This document shows positions 8,921 through 17,405 of a stretch of DNA of 64,000 nt, piece after piece (the stretch's first letter is position 1; the number at the start of each line of letters is the position of its first letter). Position numbers and translations under genes: made by a program. The notes under the pieces were generated by a model. The model was given only the letters and a program-made list of their open reading frames with translations, made no database searches and had not been told where the DNA came from. Source of the DNA: Bryobacteraceae bacterium (GTDB lineage Bacteria; Acidobacteriota; Terriglobia; Bryobacterales; Bryobacteraceae); contig JAWKHH010000004.1 of the NCBI GenBank assembly GCA_041394945.1, forward strand, positions 1,240,001 through 1,304,000, in the 5' to 3' direction.

Positions 8921-9280
8921 ATGGATGCAAGCCAGATCGACAAATGGGTCGCCGCGCACGGCATGTGGAAGGCCAGGCTCAACACCGCCATCGAAAACGG
9001 GAAACTGGACGTTCCCGCCGCAACGGTCCGCCTCGACAACTACTGTGACTTTGGGAAGTGGCTATATGGAGCATCCATTCCCGATGGTCAGAAACAGACC
9101 GAGCACTACACGAAGGTAAAGGCGCTGCATGCCGACTTTCACAAGGCGGCCGCCGCGGTTGCGGCATTGGCCGAGGCCGGCAAGCCGGTCGAGGCGCGGA
9201 ACCGGATGGGGGGCGAGTTCGCCAAGGTCTCGAGCCAGCTCACGCTGGCCATGACCGCGTGGAAGAAGTCACTGTCCTAG
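8921..9280 (+). CDS. Stand-alone CZB (chemoreceptor zinc-binding) protein, copy 1
   Basis: 119 aa, soluble, essentially a single CZB domain. In chemoreceptors and diguanylate cyclases (for example DgcZ) this four-helix domain binds zinc with three His and one Cys. The matching residues are His13 (AAHGMW), Cys42 (CDFGKWL), His70 and His74 (LHADFH). AAGGAGG lies 5 nt before the ATG. No output domain is attached, so it may act as a zinc- or oxidant-responsive partner of another protein. It is a tandem paralogue of the next gene, with a 42-nt gap. Confidence 0.85.
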   Translation: MDASQIDKWVAAHGMWKARLNTAIENGKLDVPAATVRLDNYCDFGKWLYGASIPDGQKQTEHYTKVKALHADFHKAAAAVAALAEAGKPVEARNRMGGEFAKVSSQLTLAMTAWKKSLS

Positions 9281-9322
9281 CCGCGATACTTCCTAGACAG
9301 AACGAGGAGGAGGAACTCACTC

Positions 9323-9688
9323 ATGGACGCTACGGAAATCACGAAGGGAATCGCCGCGCACGCGCGTTGGAAGGCGCGCCTGAACACGGCAATCGACACC
9401 CGGAAGCTCTCGGTCCCGGTGTCAACCATTCGCGTGGACAACGAATGCGAATTCGGCAAGTGGCTTCACGGCGCCGCATTCCCGCCCGCGGAGAGGAACG
9501 GACAGCACTATCCGAAGGTAAAGGAACTGCACGCCCGTTTCCACCAGTCGGCGGCAACGGTGGCGCAGTTGGCCGAAGCCGGCCGCGCCGATGAGGCGCG
9601 CAAACACATGGCGACCAACGGCGACTTCGCTCTCGTCTCCACCGAACTGACCATGGCCATGTCGGCTTGGCGGAATACGCTCGCCTGA
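9323..9688 (+). CDS. Stand-alone CZB protein, copy 2
   Basis: 121 aa, close paralogue of the preceding gene over its whole length, with the putative zinc ligands at the same positions (His13, Cys42, His70, His74; motif CEFGKWLHG). GAGGAGGA lies 7-14 nt before the ATG. The divergence between copies (position 9 is Trp in one and Gly in the other, with many further changes) shows this is not a recent duplication. Function is unknown; zinc or redox sensing is inferred from the domain. Confidence 0.85.
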   Translation: MDATEITKGIAAHARWKARLNTAIDTRKLSVPVSTIRVDNECEFGKWLHGAAFPPAERNGQHYPKVKELHARFHQSAATVAQLAEAGRADEARKHMATNGDFALVSTELTMAMSAWRNTLA

Positions 9689-9714
9689 CCTGCGCTTCGA
9701 TCCCAAATCTTGGT

Positions 9715-9790
9715 TGGTGAGCCGGGCGGGACTCGAACCCGCGACCCTTTGATTAAAAGTCAAATGCTCTACCGACTGAGCTACCGGCCC
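9715..9790 (-). tRNA. tRNA-Lys (anticodon TTT)
   Basis: 76 nt including an encoded CCA (complement of 9715-9717). The acceptor stem GGGCCGG/CCGGCTC pairs with one G-U. The D arm is GTAGCTCAGTCGGTAGAGC, and the anticodon loop CTTTTAA gives anticodon UUU. The T arm is GCGGGTTCGAACCCCGC. It lies 26 nt past the second CZB gene on the opposite strand. Confidence 0.96.
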
Positions 9791-9864
9791 AAGGGGGGGA
9801 ATCTTCAGATTAGCACGCCCCCCACGGTCAAAACATCCGCGGCCGGTACTGTTTCGGACTACCG

Positions 9865-12800
9865 TCAAAACCGCAGCGTCAGGCTCAACTGGAACTGGCG
9901 CTGATCCTGTTCCGCCCCGTTAATCTCCCCAAACTGCGGCGACTGCGCGTTCCCATTCGGATTGCTGTAGTGCGGCGTGTTGGCGAAGTTGAAGCTCTCG
10001 ATCCGCAGCGACAGGTTCATCCCTTCCCGGAGCGTAAAGTCCCGGTGCAGCGCCGCGTCCAGGTTCACCACGCCCGGCCCGTGGATGATGTTTCGGCCCG
10101 CGTTCCCCAGTGTGTTCTGCGCCGGTGTCGCGAACGAGGACGGGTCGAAAAACTTCTGCCCCGGGCCCGCCCCGCCCAAGTACCGCACCGGCGCGATGAA
10201 GTTCGGCCGGTCCGCGTTGCCCGGAGCGTTCACGACACCGGAAACCGACGGCGAGAACCACGATCCCGTCATCATGCTCAGCAGCCCCTGCAACTGCCAG
10301 CCGCCCGCGATCCACATCGCCGGTCCGCTCGACGCCCACTTCTTCCCCCGTCCGAACGGCAGGCTCCACATGTAGCTCTGCGTGAACACGTGCGTGCGGT
10401 TGTCGCTCATCCGTCCCTTGCTCCACGCCGGATTGATCGGCGTCGAAATCCCGCCATCGTCGTCGGCGAAATTCAGCCCCTTGCTCCACGTATACGCCGT
10501 CGTCAGGAACAACCCGTCGCCCACACGGCGGTCGAGCTTCACCTGGAATCCGTTGTACCAGGTGTTCGTACCCAGTGGAATCGTCGTGTCGGTGGCGCGC
10601 CGGAACGCCTGGAACAGCGGGCGGCCATTGTTGCCGGAGCCCGGCGTCATCGACGCGTTCATGTTGTACGACGTCTGGTTGTTGACCCCGATATTGCCGA
10701 CGTACGCCAAATCGAGCGCCAGCTTCCACGGCAGCGCCCGCTGGAAGGCCAGGTTCCAGCTCTGCACGTATGGGCTGGCGAGCGTCCGCGGCGTAATCGT
10801 GAAGGCGTTTGTCAACGGCGCCGGACTGATTATGCCGTTGGAGGGAATCACGAACGGCGCAAACGCCGGGAAACCCGTCCCCATCGTCACCGCTGAAGCA
10901 GAAAAGGTGTTCGGCGCCGGGAACGCGTTGTTCTGCAGGATGGGGAAGTTGAACTGCGCCGCGCGGCGCGGGTAGTAGCTGATCCCGTAGCCCGTGCGGA
11001 TCACCGTCTCATCGTTCAGGCGGTACGAAATCCCAAACCGCGGACCGAAATTGTTGTTCGACTGCGCGATGTTGATCGGCACCGCGCCAAGCCCGGCCAG
11101 CTCCAGCGTGTTGTTCGCCGGGTTGTAGTTCGAGAACCCGCCGGCGAAACGCGGACGGCTTCCGCGCTCCCGCTCGAACCGCAGCCCCATATCGAGCGTA
11201 AGCTTCGAGTTCACTTGCCACTTGTCCTGGAAGTAGAAGTTATAGGTGAACTCGCGGCGCGCCGGAAACACGAACGGCAGATCACGTCCGGCAAGGTTGG
11301 GCGCGTCGAGCAGGAACGACGCGAAGGAGTTGGCGAAATTGCGACGCGTGTCGGCCGCGTCGCCGGTTTGCCCCGGCTGATACTCGAAGCGTCCGCGCGG
11401 ATTGTAGGTCTGCGTTTGCAGCAGGTCGTTGCGTTCCCGCCGCAGGTCCACGCCGAACCGCACGATATGCGTCGTGAACGTCTTCGAGAAGTTGTTCACG
11501 ATGCCAAAGCTCGTCACGCTGCGCGCCCAGGGCAGACTCGGCGAAAACCCGACGATCGGCGACGAATAGCCGTTGATGCGGATTTCGGAAAGGCCGCTCG
11601 TCCACTCGTCGAGGTTCGCTCCCTTGATGCCGATCTCCTCGCTGCGGTTGATGCCGCGGTCGGAGTTGATAGCGTCGTTCCGGTTACGCACCACCCCGAT
11701 CCGGGACTCCCAGACGAACGTCGGGTTCAGCACCTTCGAATACGTGATGCCGGCGCTCTGCGTTCGCGCCGGGCCGCTTCCGGCGAACCCGCCGTTTCGA
11801 AAACCGCCGTAGATGCCGCCCGGCCCGAACAGGCCCGGATCCGTCACCACCGCCTTCTGAATGCTGTATCGCACCGCGACCCGATCGTTGTCGCCCACCA
11901 CCCAATCCACCTTGGAATCCGCTTGGTCAAGCGTCTTCACGCGGACGCTGTTCTGAGAAAAGTTCACCTGCCCCTCGGGCGCGTTCAGGTTCGGATCGGG
12001 CACGAAACCCAGAATCCGCCGGGCGATCGGGCTGATCCGGCTCGCCGGAATCAGGTTCCCCGCGAACGCCGTACGGCCGCGGCCGGAAGCGTCGCCAGTG
12101 GCCGGATCGTAAATCGTCACCGACGCTCCGCTGAGATTGCCGTTCCGGAACGCCGAGCCCGGCAGGTTCCCCCGATTCACCTGACCGAGGTGGTCCCGGC
12201 TGCCTTGGTAGTCACCGAAGAAGAACAGCCTGTCCCGAATGATCCGGCCGCCGAAGGTGCCGCCGAACTGGTTGTAGACGGTCGGCGCCTTCGTCACGCC
12301 GAAGGTGTTCCGCGCCTGAATGTTCTCGTTGCGGTGGAATTGGAACAGACTCCCGTGGTAGCTGTTGCTACCGCTGCGAAGCGTGACGTTTGTCACCGCA
12401 CCGCCGGCGTTGCCGAACTCAGGGTCGAAGTTCGAAGTCGAAACGTCCACCGTCTGGATCGCCTCGGCCGGAGGCGCCAGCGCCGTCAGGTTGCCGTTGT
12501 CGATCTTGTTCTCGATCCCCTCGATCTGGAAATTATTGAACTGGCGACCCTGCCCGTTCACGCGCACCGAAAGCGAGTCGTGCGAATTGTAAAACTCCGA
12601 ATGCGGACGAAAAGGCCGTCCCACACCCGGCACCAGCAGTAGCAGCCCCTGGTAGTTCCGGTTGTAGAGCAGCGGCATCTCCTGCAACTGCTTCTGCTCG
12701 ATCTTGCCGCCCGTGTCGGCGCGGTCGGTCTGCAGCAGCGGCGCCGCCTCGGCGCTCACGTCCACCGTCTGCGTCACGGCGCCCGGCGCCAGCTCAAAGT

Positions 12801-13119
12801 TCACGCGTGCGGTTGTGTTCGGCAAGAGTTCCACGCCGGATCGCAGTGATTTGTTGAAACCCGCCTTTTCGGCCTCCACCCGGTATTCGCCCGGGTCGAG
12901 GTTCACGAAGAAGTAGTTCCCGGCGTCGTTGGTCTCGCCTTCACGCTGGAAGTTCGTCCGGGTATCGGTGATCTTCACCGATACGCCCGGTACCACCGCG
13001 CCGGTCTGGTCCGAGATAGTGCCTAGGATCTGGCCCTTGAGCACCTGCGCTTGCAGGCGGCCGGCCAGGAAGGAAGTGCCGATGAGCGCAATTGCGCCCG
13101 CCAAACGAAAGAGTGTCAT
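9865..13119 (-). CDS. TonB-dependent receptor, Oar-like, with carboxypeptidase-like domain
   Basis: 1084 aa outer-membrane protein with a signal peptide (about aa 1-24). An N-terminal carboxypeptidase regulatory-like beta-sandwich (about aa 28-115, GTISDQTGAVVPGVSVKITD) precedes a plug (about aa 120-230, QLQEMPLLYNRNYQGLLLLVPGV) and a C-terminal barrel ending in the aromatic residue of LSLTLRF. Such receptors are greatly expanded in Acidobacteriota; ligands are mostly unknown, though oligosaccharides are often proposed. It is monocistronic, and no sigma/anti-sigma pair is adjacent. It diverges from the PPIase gene across 192 nt. Confidence 0.9.
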   Translation of the reverse strand: MTLFRLAGAIALIGTSFLAGRLQAQVLKGQILGTISDQTGAVVPGVSVKITDTRTNFQREGETNDAGNYFFVNLDPGEYRVEAEKAGFNKSLRSGVELLPNTTARVNFELAPGAVTQTVDVSAEAAPLLQTDRADTGGKIEQKQLQEMPLLYNRNYQGLLLLVPGVGRPFRPHSEFYNSHDSLSVRVNGQGRQFNNFQIEGIENKIDNGNLTALAPPAEAIQTVDVSTSNFDPEFGNAGGAVTNVTLRSGSNSYHGSLFQFHRNENIQARNTFGVTKAPTVYNQFGGTFGGRIIRDRLFFFGDYQGSRDHLGQVNRGNLPGSAFRNGNLSGASVTIYDPATGDASGRGRTAFAGNLIPASRISPIARRILGFVPDPNLNAPEGQVNFSQNSVRVKTLDQADSKVDWVVGDNDRVAVRYSIQKAVVTDPGLFGPGGIYGGFRNGGFAGSGPARTQSAGITYSKVLNPTFVWESRIGVVRNRNDAINSDRGINRSEEIGIKGANLDEWTSGLSEIRINGYSSPIVGFSPSLPWARSVTSFGIVNNFSKTFTTHIVRFGVDLRRERNDLLQTQTYNPRGRFEYQPGQTGDAADTRRNFANSFASFLLDAPNLAGRDLPFVFPARREFTYNFYFQDKWQVNSKLTLDMGLRFERERGSRPRFAGGFSNYNPANNTLELAGLGAVPINIAQSNNNFGPRFGISYRLNDETVIRTGYGISYYPRRAAQFNFPILQNNAFPAPNTFSASAVTMGTGFPAFAPFVIPSNGIISPAPLTNAFTITPRTLASPYVQSWNLAFQRALPWKLALDLAYVGNIGVNNQTSYNMNASMTPGSGNNGRPLFQAFRRATDTTIPLGTNTWYNGFQVKLDRRVGDGLFLTTAYTWSKGLNFADDDGGISTPINPAWSKGRMSDNRTHVFTQSYMWSLPFGRGKKWASSGPAMWIAGGWQLQGLLSMMTGSWFSPSVSGVVNAPGNADRPNFIAPVRYLGGAGPGQKFFDPSSFATPAQNTLGNAGRNIIHGPGVVNLDAALHRDFTLREGMNLSLRIESFNFANTPHYSNPNGNAQSPQFGEINGAEQDQRQFQLSLTLRF

Positions 13120-13291
13120 TACGTAGACCCCCAGGAAGCAATGCTTCTCGCGAACGGTCCAGGTCCGCGAATGGGATCAGGATACTACGCTTCCCCGGCC
13201 GGAAACTACTGATTTTCAATGAATTTCATTTCATGAACAGCAACTTCTCGCGAAGCGAAGGCGAAACGAATTCGCCGGTGCAACGTCCTGG

Positions 13292-13297
13292 TATACT
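13292..13297 (+). promoter_or_regulatory. Putative -10 box (TATACT) of the PPIase gene
   Basis: TATACT lies 14 nt before ATG 13312 and there is no Shine-Dalgarno in between, so the leader would be about 8 nt. The rest of the 192-nt divergent region (13120-13311) holds an AT-rich stretch with TTCA/TGAA repeats at 13211-13233, possibly an operator. No convincing -35 is seen. Confidence 0.4.
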
Positions 13298-13311
13298 GAG
13301 TCTTCCCACCC

Positions 13312-15114
13312 ATGAAAGCGGCTGTTGCTCTGTTCGTTCTCGCCGGGCTTGTGTTTGCCCAGGCTCCCCAACGCAGGTCTCAGAAGAAGAACCCGGCTGG
13401 CCGGGGCGCTTCCGTATCGCTGCCTCTGGCCGGCGGATCGAACGCGCCGGCGGCCGATGCGGAGGCGAAACCGGAGAAGCCCGTTGTCACCGCCAATCAG
13501 GTGGTGGGCGCGATGGACGGCAAGCCCATTACCGCCGGCGAAGTGGAGGCGATGCTCCACGGCGCGCCGGAGATCGCGCTGCAGTCTGCCCGAACCGACC
13601 CCAGGAACTTCCTCATCTGGCAAAAGACTATGGAGGATCTGGCCGGCGAAGCCGTTAAGAAGCAGCTCGACCAGAAGACGCCTTACAAAGATCGCGTCGA
13701 TTGGACGCGCGACCAGGTGCTCATGATGGGCGCCATCGAAAAGCAGAAAAAGGACTCCGCGCCCGGCGAGGCCGAAGCCAAGGCCTGGTACGAAGACAAC
13801 GCGATGAGCTTTGGCGCCGCCCGCGTCCGGATCATCTACGTGGCCAAGTTCGAGGGAAAAGACGACGAAGCGAAGGCCAAGCTCGAACGCGTGCTCGCCC
13901 GGCTCAAGGCCGGCGAGGATTTCGCCAAGGTGGCCCGCGAGGAGTCCGACGACGACATGACCGCGCCCAAGGGCGGCGAGTTCGGTCCCATTGAGCCCAC
14001 CAGCGCCATCCACGCCGACTTCCGCAAGATCATCTTTAAGACGAAGCCCGGCGCCTACACGGAGCCTTTTGAGCAGGTCGCCGGCTATTACATCTTCCAG
14101 ATGGTGGGCCTGGACCTAAAGCCCTTCGAGGAAGCCAAGGACGACATCGTTGCCAAGCTCGCCGAGGCCAAGGCCGGCGAATGGATGGCGGAGCAGCGGC
14201 GCAAAGCCGAAGTGAAGATCGTGAACCCGGCGTTCTTCGAAGTGCTGCGCGGCAAGTCACTTGGACAGCAGCCGGCCGGCGCCGACTCGGACGATGAGAT
14301 CAAGCCGGAGACCGTCCTCGCCACGCTCGGCGGCAAGGATCTCACGGCCAGGGACTTCACCGGCCTGATGATGGCCGTGCCGCCGCAGATCCGGAACAAC
14401 GCCACGCAGCAGGCGCTGCCGTTTCTGCAGCAGATCGCCCTCATGCGCAGCCTGCGCGACATGGCCGAAGCCGCCGGAGTCGACAAGCAGCAGCCCTACG
14501 CCGGACGCATCCGCTACAACCGCAACGAGATCCTGACGCAAGCCGCCGTCGACGACTACAACAACAACATCGTCGTCGGGCCCGACGCACCCAAAGAGTT
14601 CTACGACGCCAATATCGACCGGTTCAAGTTCGCAAAGGTCCGCGTGCTCTACGTGTCCTACAGCCTTACCCCGCCACCGCAGACCGACCCCAACGCGAAG
14701 AAAATCCTCAACGAGGAGGAAGCGCGCCTGCGCGCCGAAGAGATCCTCAAGGATATTCGCGATGGGGCCGACTTCGCGGCAACCGTCAAGGACTACTCCG
14801 ACGACGAACGCACCCGCGAGCGCGGCGGAGAACTGCCGCTGCTCATCGCAACGGCCCCGGATGTTCCCGACGCGATCAAGCAACCCGTGTTCGCCGCCAA
14901 ATCGGGCGACGTCGTGGGGCCGGTGAAGCTCCAGAACGGGTTCTACATCATCAAAGTGGAAGAGTCCGGCGTGCGGCCGTTCGCGGAAGTGAAGGACTCG
15001 ATCTACGAAGAGCTCCGCGCCAAGGTCTTCCAGACCTGGTTCGACGGCATGCGCGGTAAACACCAGGTGGAGATCACGGATCCCGCCGCCTTCCGCCAAA
15101 TCGCCGGAGAGTAA
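13312..15114 (+). CDS. Periplasmic peptidyl-prolyl isomerase with two parvulin domains
   Basis: 600 aa. It has a signal peptide (about aa 1-17) and a Lys/Ala-rich linker. Two successive SurA/PrsA-like units follow: helical chaperone segments plus parvulin domains at about aa 175-290 (GEDFAKVAREESDD...GGEFGPI) and 440-575 (GADFAATVKDYSDDERTRERGGELP). The two halves look like an internal duplication (VGAMDGKPITAGEVEAML versus LATLGGKDLTARDFTGLM). SurA-type proteins assist folding of outer-membrane barrels, which fits a genome rich in TonB receptors. The gene starts a run of envelope genes and ends 4 nt before the next ORF. Confidence 0.88.
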   Translation: MKAAVALFVLAGLVFAQAPQRRSQKKNPAGRGASVSLPLAGGSNAPAADAEAKPEKPVVTANQVVGAMDGKPITAGEVEAMLHGAPEIALQSARTDPRNFLIWQKTMEDLAGEAVKKQLDQKTPYKDRVDWTRDQVLMMGAIEKQKKDSAPGEAEAKAWYEDNAMSFGAARVRIIYVAKFEGKDDEAKAKLERVLARLKAGEDFAKVAREESDDDMTAPKGGEFGPIEPTSAIHADFRKIIFKTKPGAYTEPFEQVAGYYIFQMVGLDLKPFEEAKDDIVAKLAEAKAGEWMAEQRRKAEVKIVNPAFFEVLRGKSLGQQPAGADSDDEIKPETVLATLGGKDLTARDFTGLMMAVPPQIRNNATQQALPFLQQIALMRSLRDMAEAAGVDKQQPYAGRIRYNRNEILTQAAVDDYNNNIVVGPDAPKEFYDANIDRFKFAKVRVLYVSYSLTPPPQTDPNAKKILNEEEARLRAEEILKDIRDGADFAATVKDYSDDERTRERGGELPLLIATAPDVPDAIKQPVFAAKSGDVVGPVKLQNGFYIIKVEESGVRPFAEVKDSIYEELRAKVFQTWFDGMRGKHQVEITDPAAFRQIAGE

Positions 15115-15118
15115 TCGG

Positions 15119-15640
15119 ATGAGGCGCCTCCGTTCGGTGGTGCCCACCGTCGCGCCGATTGAATGGGACCGGCCGATACGGATTCAATTTCGCGATTCAC
15201 TCGCGACGCCCTCCGGCGGCGAGGTACACGCCGCCTCCCACCTTCGCAACCGCATCGTCATGCTCGACCCCGCCCTGCGCTCGGATCGCCCCGAACTCAG
15301 CCGCATCGCCGTCCACGAAGCATTCCATTTCGCCTGGCTTCGGCTCGGCAACCCCGCTCGCCGCTCTTTCGAACTGGTCCTAGCCGCGGAGCGCAAGCGG
15401 CGGGCCCGCGGCGAACTCGGGTGGTCTGCAGAATCGCGCAAGCTCGCTCTGCGCGCCACCGATGTCCGTAACCGGACGCGCGCCTGGCGCGAATATGTGT
15501 GTGAGAGCTTTTGCGACACGGCGGCCTGGCTCTACGCCGGCCTCCGCCAGCACCCCGAATTCACGTTGGCGCCGCGATTTTCCCGGCAACGCCGGGCTTG
15601 GTTCGAGCATCAACTGGAGAGAGGGAAATTTCTCACCTAG
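15119..15640 (+). CDS. Putative HExxH metalloprotease-like protein
   Basis: 173 aa, cytosolic by sequence (no signal peptide). The motif HEAFH (about aa 65-69) followed about 60 residues later by YVCESFCDTAAW gives the H, H, E ligand arrangement of gluzincin-type zinc peptidases. The C-terminus is Arg-rich. No named family is recognised, and the function is inferred only from this motif. It lies 4 nt after the double-parvulin PPIase and 8 nt before the TlpA-like gene, so it is probably in the same operon. Confidence 0.6.
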   Translation: MRRLRSVVPTVAPIEWDRPIRIQFRDSLATPSGGEVHAASHLRNRIVMLDPALRSDRPELSRIAVHEAFHFAWLRLGNPARRSFELVLAAERKRRARGELGWSAESRKLALRATDVRNRTRAWREYVCESFCDTAAWLYAGLRQHPEFTLAPRFSRQRRAWFEHQLERGKFLT

Positions 15641-15644
15641 GCGA

Positions 15645-15650
15645 TATAAT
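15645..15650 (+). promoter_or_regulatory. TATAAT hexamer overlapping the TlpA-like start
   Basis: A consensus -10 sequence overlaps ATG 15649. If it is used, transcription would begin near 15657, and the in-frame GTG at 15658 would be a leaderless start three codons downstream of the annotated one. Confidence 0.3.
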
Positions 15651-16233
15651 GAACATCGTGACTCGTCGACATTTCCGCACCGCGCTGATTGTGGCCGCCG
15701 CAGTCGCAGGCATGTCCTGCTCGACCGAGACAATGGTCCGCGCCGCGGTCAAACCGGAGAAGGACCGCAAGGTCGCCCCGGCGTTTACGCTGAAGGACTC
15801 GATGGGCCGCGCCGTCAGCCTCGCCGACTACAAAGGCAAGGTCGTCCTGCTCAACTTCTGGGCTACCTGGTGCGGGCCCTGCAAGCTTGAGATTCCCTGG
15901 TTCATGGAGTTCGAGCAGAAGTATAAGGACAAGGGATTCGCCGTGCTCGGCGTTTCTCTCGACGAGGATGGCTGGGACGTCGTGAAGCCGTACATCGACC
16001 GCACGAAGATCAACTACCGGATCCTCCTCGGCGACGACATCACCGCCCAGTTGTACGGCGGCGTGGATTCCCTGCCGACGTCTTTCGTCCTCGACAAGAA
16101 CGGCAAGATCGCCGCCGTCCACGTCGGCTTGGTCAGCAAGAGTTCGTATCAAAAGGATCTCGATGCACTGTTGGGCACCGCTACGAAGAGCGCTAACGCT
16201 ACTGGCTCCGCTGACGCTGCTGGCTCAGAGTAG
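15649..16233 (+). CDS. TlpA/ResA-like thioredoxin-fold protein (probable lipoprotein)
   Basis: 194 aa from ATG 15649 (GTG 15658 is an alternative). The leader ends in AGMSC, a plausible lipobox (Cys at about aa 23), so the protein is probably membrane-tethered on the periplasmic side. The thioredoxin fold carries WCGPC (about aa 69-73) and the cis-Pro loop DSLPTSF. Relatives reduce apocytochrome c or other periplasmic disulfides. The next gene, a DsbD-N-like protein, starts inside this one with a 71-nt overlap, suggesting joint function in periplasmic thiol chemistry. Confidence 0.88.
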   Translation: MNIVTRRHFRTALIVAAAVAGMSCSTETMVRAAVKPEKDRKVAPAFTLKDSMGRAVSLADYKGKVVLLNFWATWCGPCKLEIPWFMEFEQKYKDKGFAVLGVSLDEDGWDVVKPYIDRTKINYRILLGDDITAQLYGGVDSLPTSFVLDKNGKIAAVHVGLVSKSSYQKDLDALLGTATKSANATGSADAAGSE

Positions 16234-16633
16234 CGCTATCATCAACCCGCTTCCGGCCAGCCGCCTTGTGATTGAGGCCGGCAAGACTGGCGCGGCGAAG
16301 ATCAGCTTCCGGCTCACGCCCGGCTACCACACCAACACGAATACTCCAAGCGACGAGTACCTGATCCCTATGAAGCTCACCTGGGACGCCGCGCCGCTGG
16401 TGGTGGAAGGCGTCGATTATCCCAAGGGCTCGATGGAAAAGTACGCGTTCTCCGAAAAGCCGCTCTCGGTCTATTCCGGAAACTTCGATCTCACCACGCG
16501 CTTCAAGGCGCCCGCCAACGCCGCCAAGGGTCCGCACACGGTGAAGGGCAAGCTCCGGTTTCAAGCCTGCAGCACCACGATGTGCTTCCCGCCGAAAACG
16601 GTCGCGGTCGAACTCCCCGTCCAGATTCACTGA
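16163..16633 (+). CDS. Secreted DsbD N-terminal-domain-like protein
   Basis: 156 aa with a signal peptide (MHCWAPLRRALTLLAPLTLLAQSSA). The mature part resembles the periplasmic N-terminal immunoglobulin-like domain of DsbD/ScsB (GAAKISFRLTPGYHTNTNTPSDEYLIP) and keeps a cysteine pair, QACSTTMCFPP (about aa 136-146). No transmembrane DsbD domain follows, so it is a free-standing domain. It overlaps the TlpA-like gene by 71 nt, because the signal peptide begins inside that gene. It may relay electrons between the thioredoxin partner and client proteins; this is inference. Confidence 0.72.
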   Translation: MHCWAPLRRALTLLAPLTLLAQSSAIINPLPASRLVIEAGKTGAAKISFRLTPGYHTNTNTPSDEYLIPMKLTWDAAPLVVEGVDYPKGSMEKYAFSEKPLSVYSGNFDLTTRFKAPANAAKGPHTVKGKLRFQACSTTMCFPPKTVAVELPVQIH

Positions 16634-16640
16634 GTTCCGA

Positions 16641-17405
16641 GTGCGCCGGTTGCTGATCCGCCCCGGTGCAATCGGGGACTGCATCGTCTCTCTCCCAGCC
16701 CTGGAACATCTGCGCGCCGGCTACACCGAAGTTTGGGCGCCTTCCGCCAACCTGCCTCTCATCCGCTTCGCCGATCACACGCGCGCCATCGCGGCCACCG
16801 GGGTTGATCTGCTCGAGCTCGGCCAGGCGCCGCCCGGCCTGCTCCACACGCTTGCCTCCTTTGACGACATCGTCTCCTGGTATGGCTCCAACCGGCCCGA
16901 GTTCCGGGACGCCGTCGCCGGTCTTCCCTTTCGATTCTTCCCCGCGCTCCCCGACGGATCCACCCGCGCGTCGGACTTCTACCTTCGCCAGGTGGGAGCG
17001 CCGGCCGGCATCGCACCCGCGATTCCCGTTGCCCCCCGCGCCCGCGCCTTCCTCGCCATCCATCCCTACTCGGGCAGCCGCGCCAAAAACTGGCCGCACT
17101 TCGACCGGTTGGCGCAAACGCTGCCGGCCGGCATCCCCGTAGAGTTTTGCGCGCACGGCGAACACTCCCATCGCTTTCACGATCTCTACGAACTCGCCGG
17201 CTGGCTCGCCGGAGCACGCCTCTACATCGGGAACGACTCCGGCATCACTCACCTTGCCGCCGCCGTCGGCGCCCCCGCCATCGCCCTGTTTGGACCCACC
17301 GATCCAGCCGTCTGGGCGCCACCCGGAGCGCGCGTCGTCCACCGCCGCGAACTCACCACGCTTTCCGTGGAAGAGGTCGCCGCGGCTGTGTTAGAGTCCT
17401 GGTGA
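16641..17405 (+). CDS. Glycosyltransferase family 9 (ADP-heptose transferase-like)
   Basis: 254 aa from a GTG start. The N-terminus RRLLIRPGAIGDCIVSLPAL and the C-terminal donor site IGNDSGITHLAAAVGAPAIALFGPTDP are diagnostic of GT9 heptosyltransferases, which extend the lipopolysaccharide inner core at the cytosolic face. It is shorter than the usual ~340 aa because the middle region is compact; both end motifs are intact, so it is not obviously broken. It lies 7 nt after the DsbD-N-like gene and its TGA overlaps the next ATG by 1 nt. Confidence 0.85.
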   Translation: MRRLLIRPGAIGDCIVSLPALEHLRAGYTEVWAPSANLPLIRFADHTRAIAATGVDLLELGQAPPGLLHTLASFDDIVSWYGSNRPEFRDAVAGLPFRFFPALPDGSTRASDFYLRQVGAPAGIAPAIPVAPRARAFLAIHPYSGSRAKNWPHFDRLAQTLPAGIPVEFCAHGEHSHRFHDLYELAGWLAGARLYIGNDSGITHLAAAVGAPAIALFGPTDPAVWAPPGARVVHRRELTTLSVEEVAAAVLESW

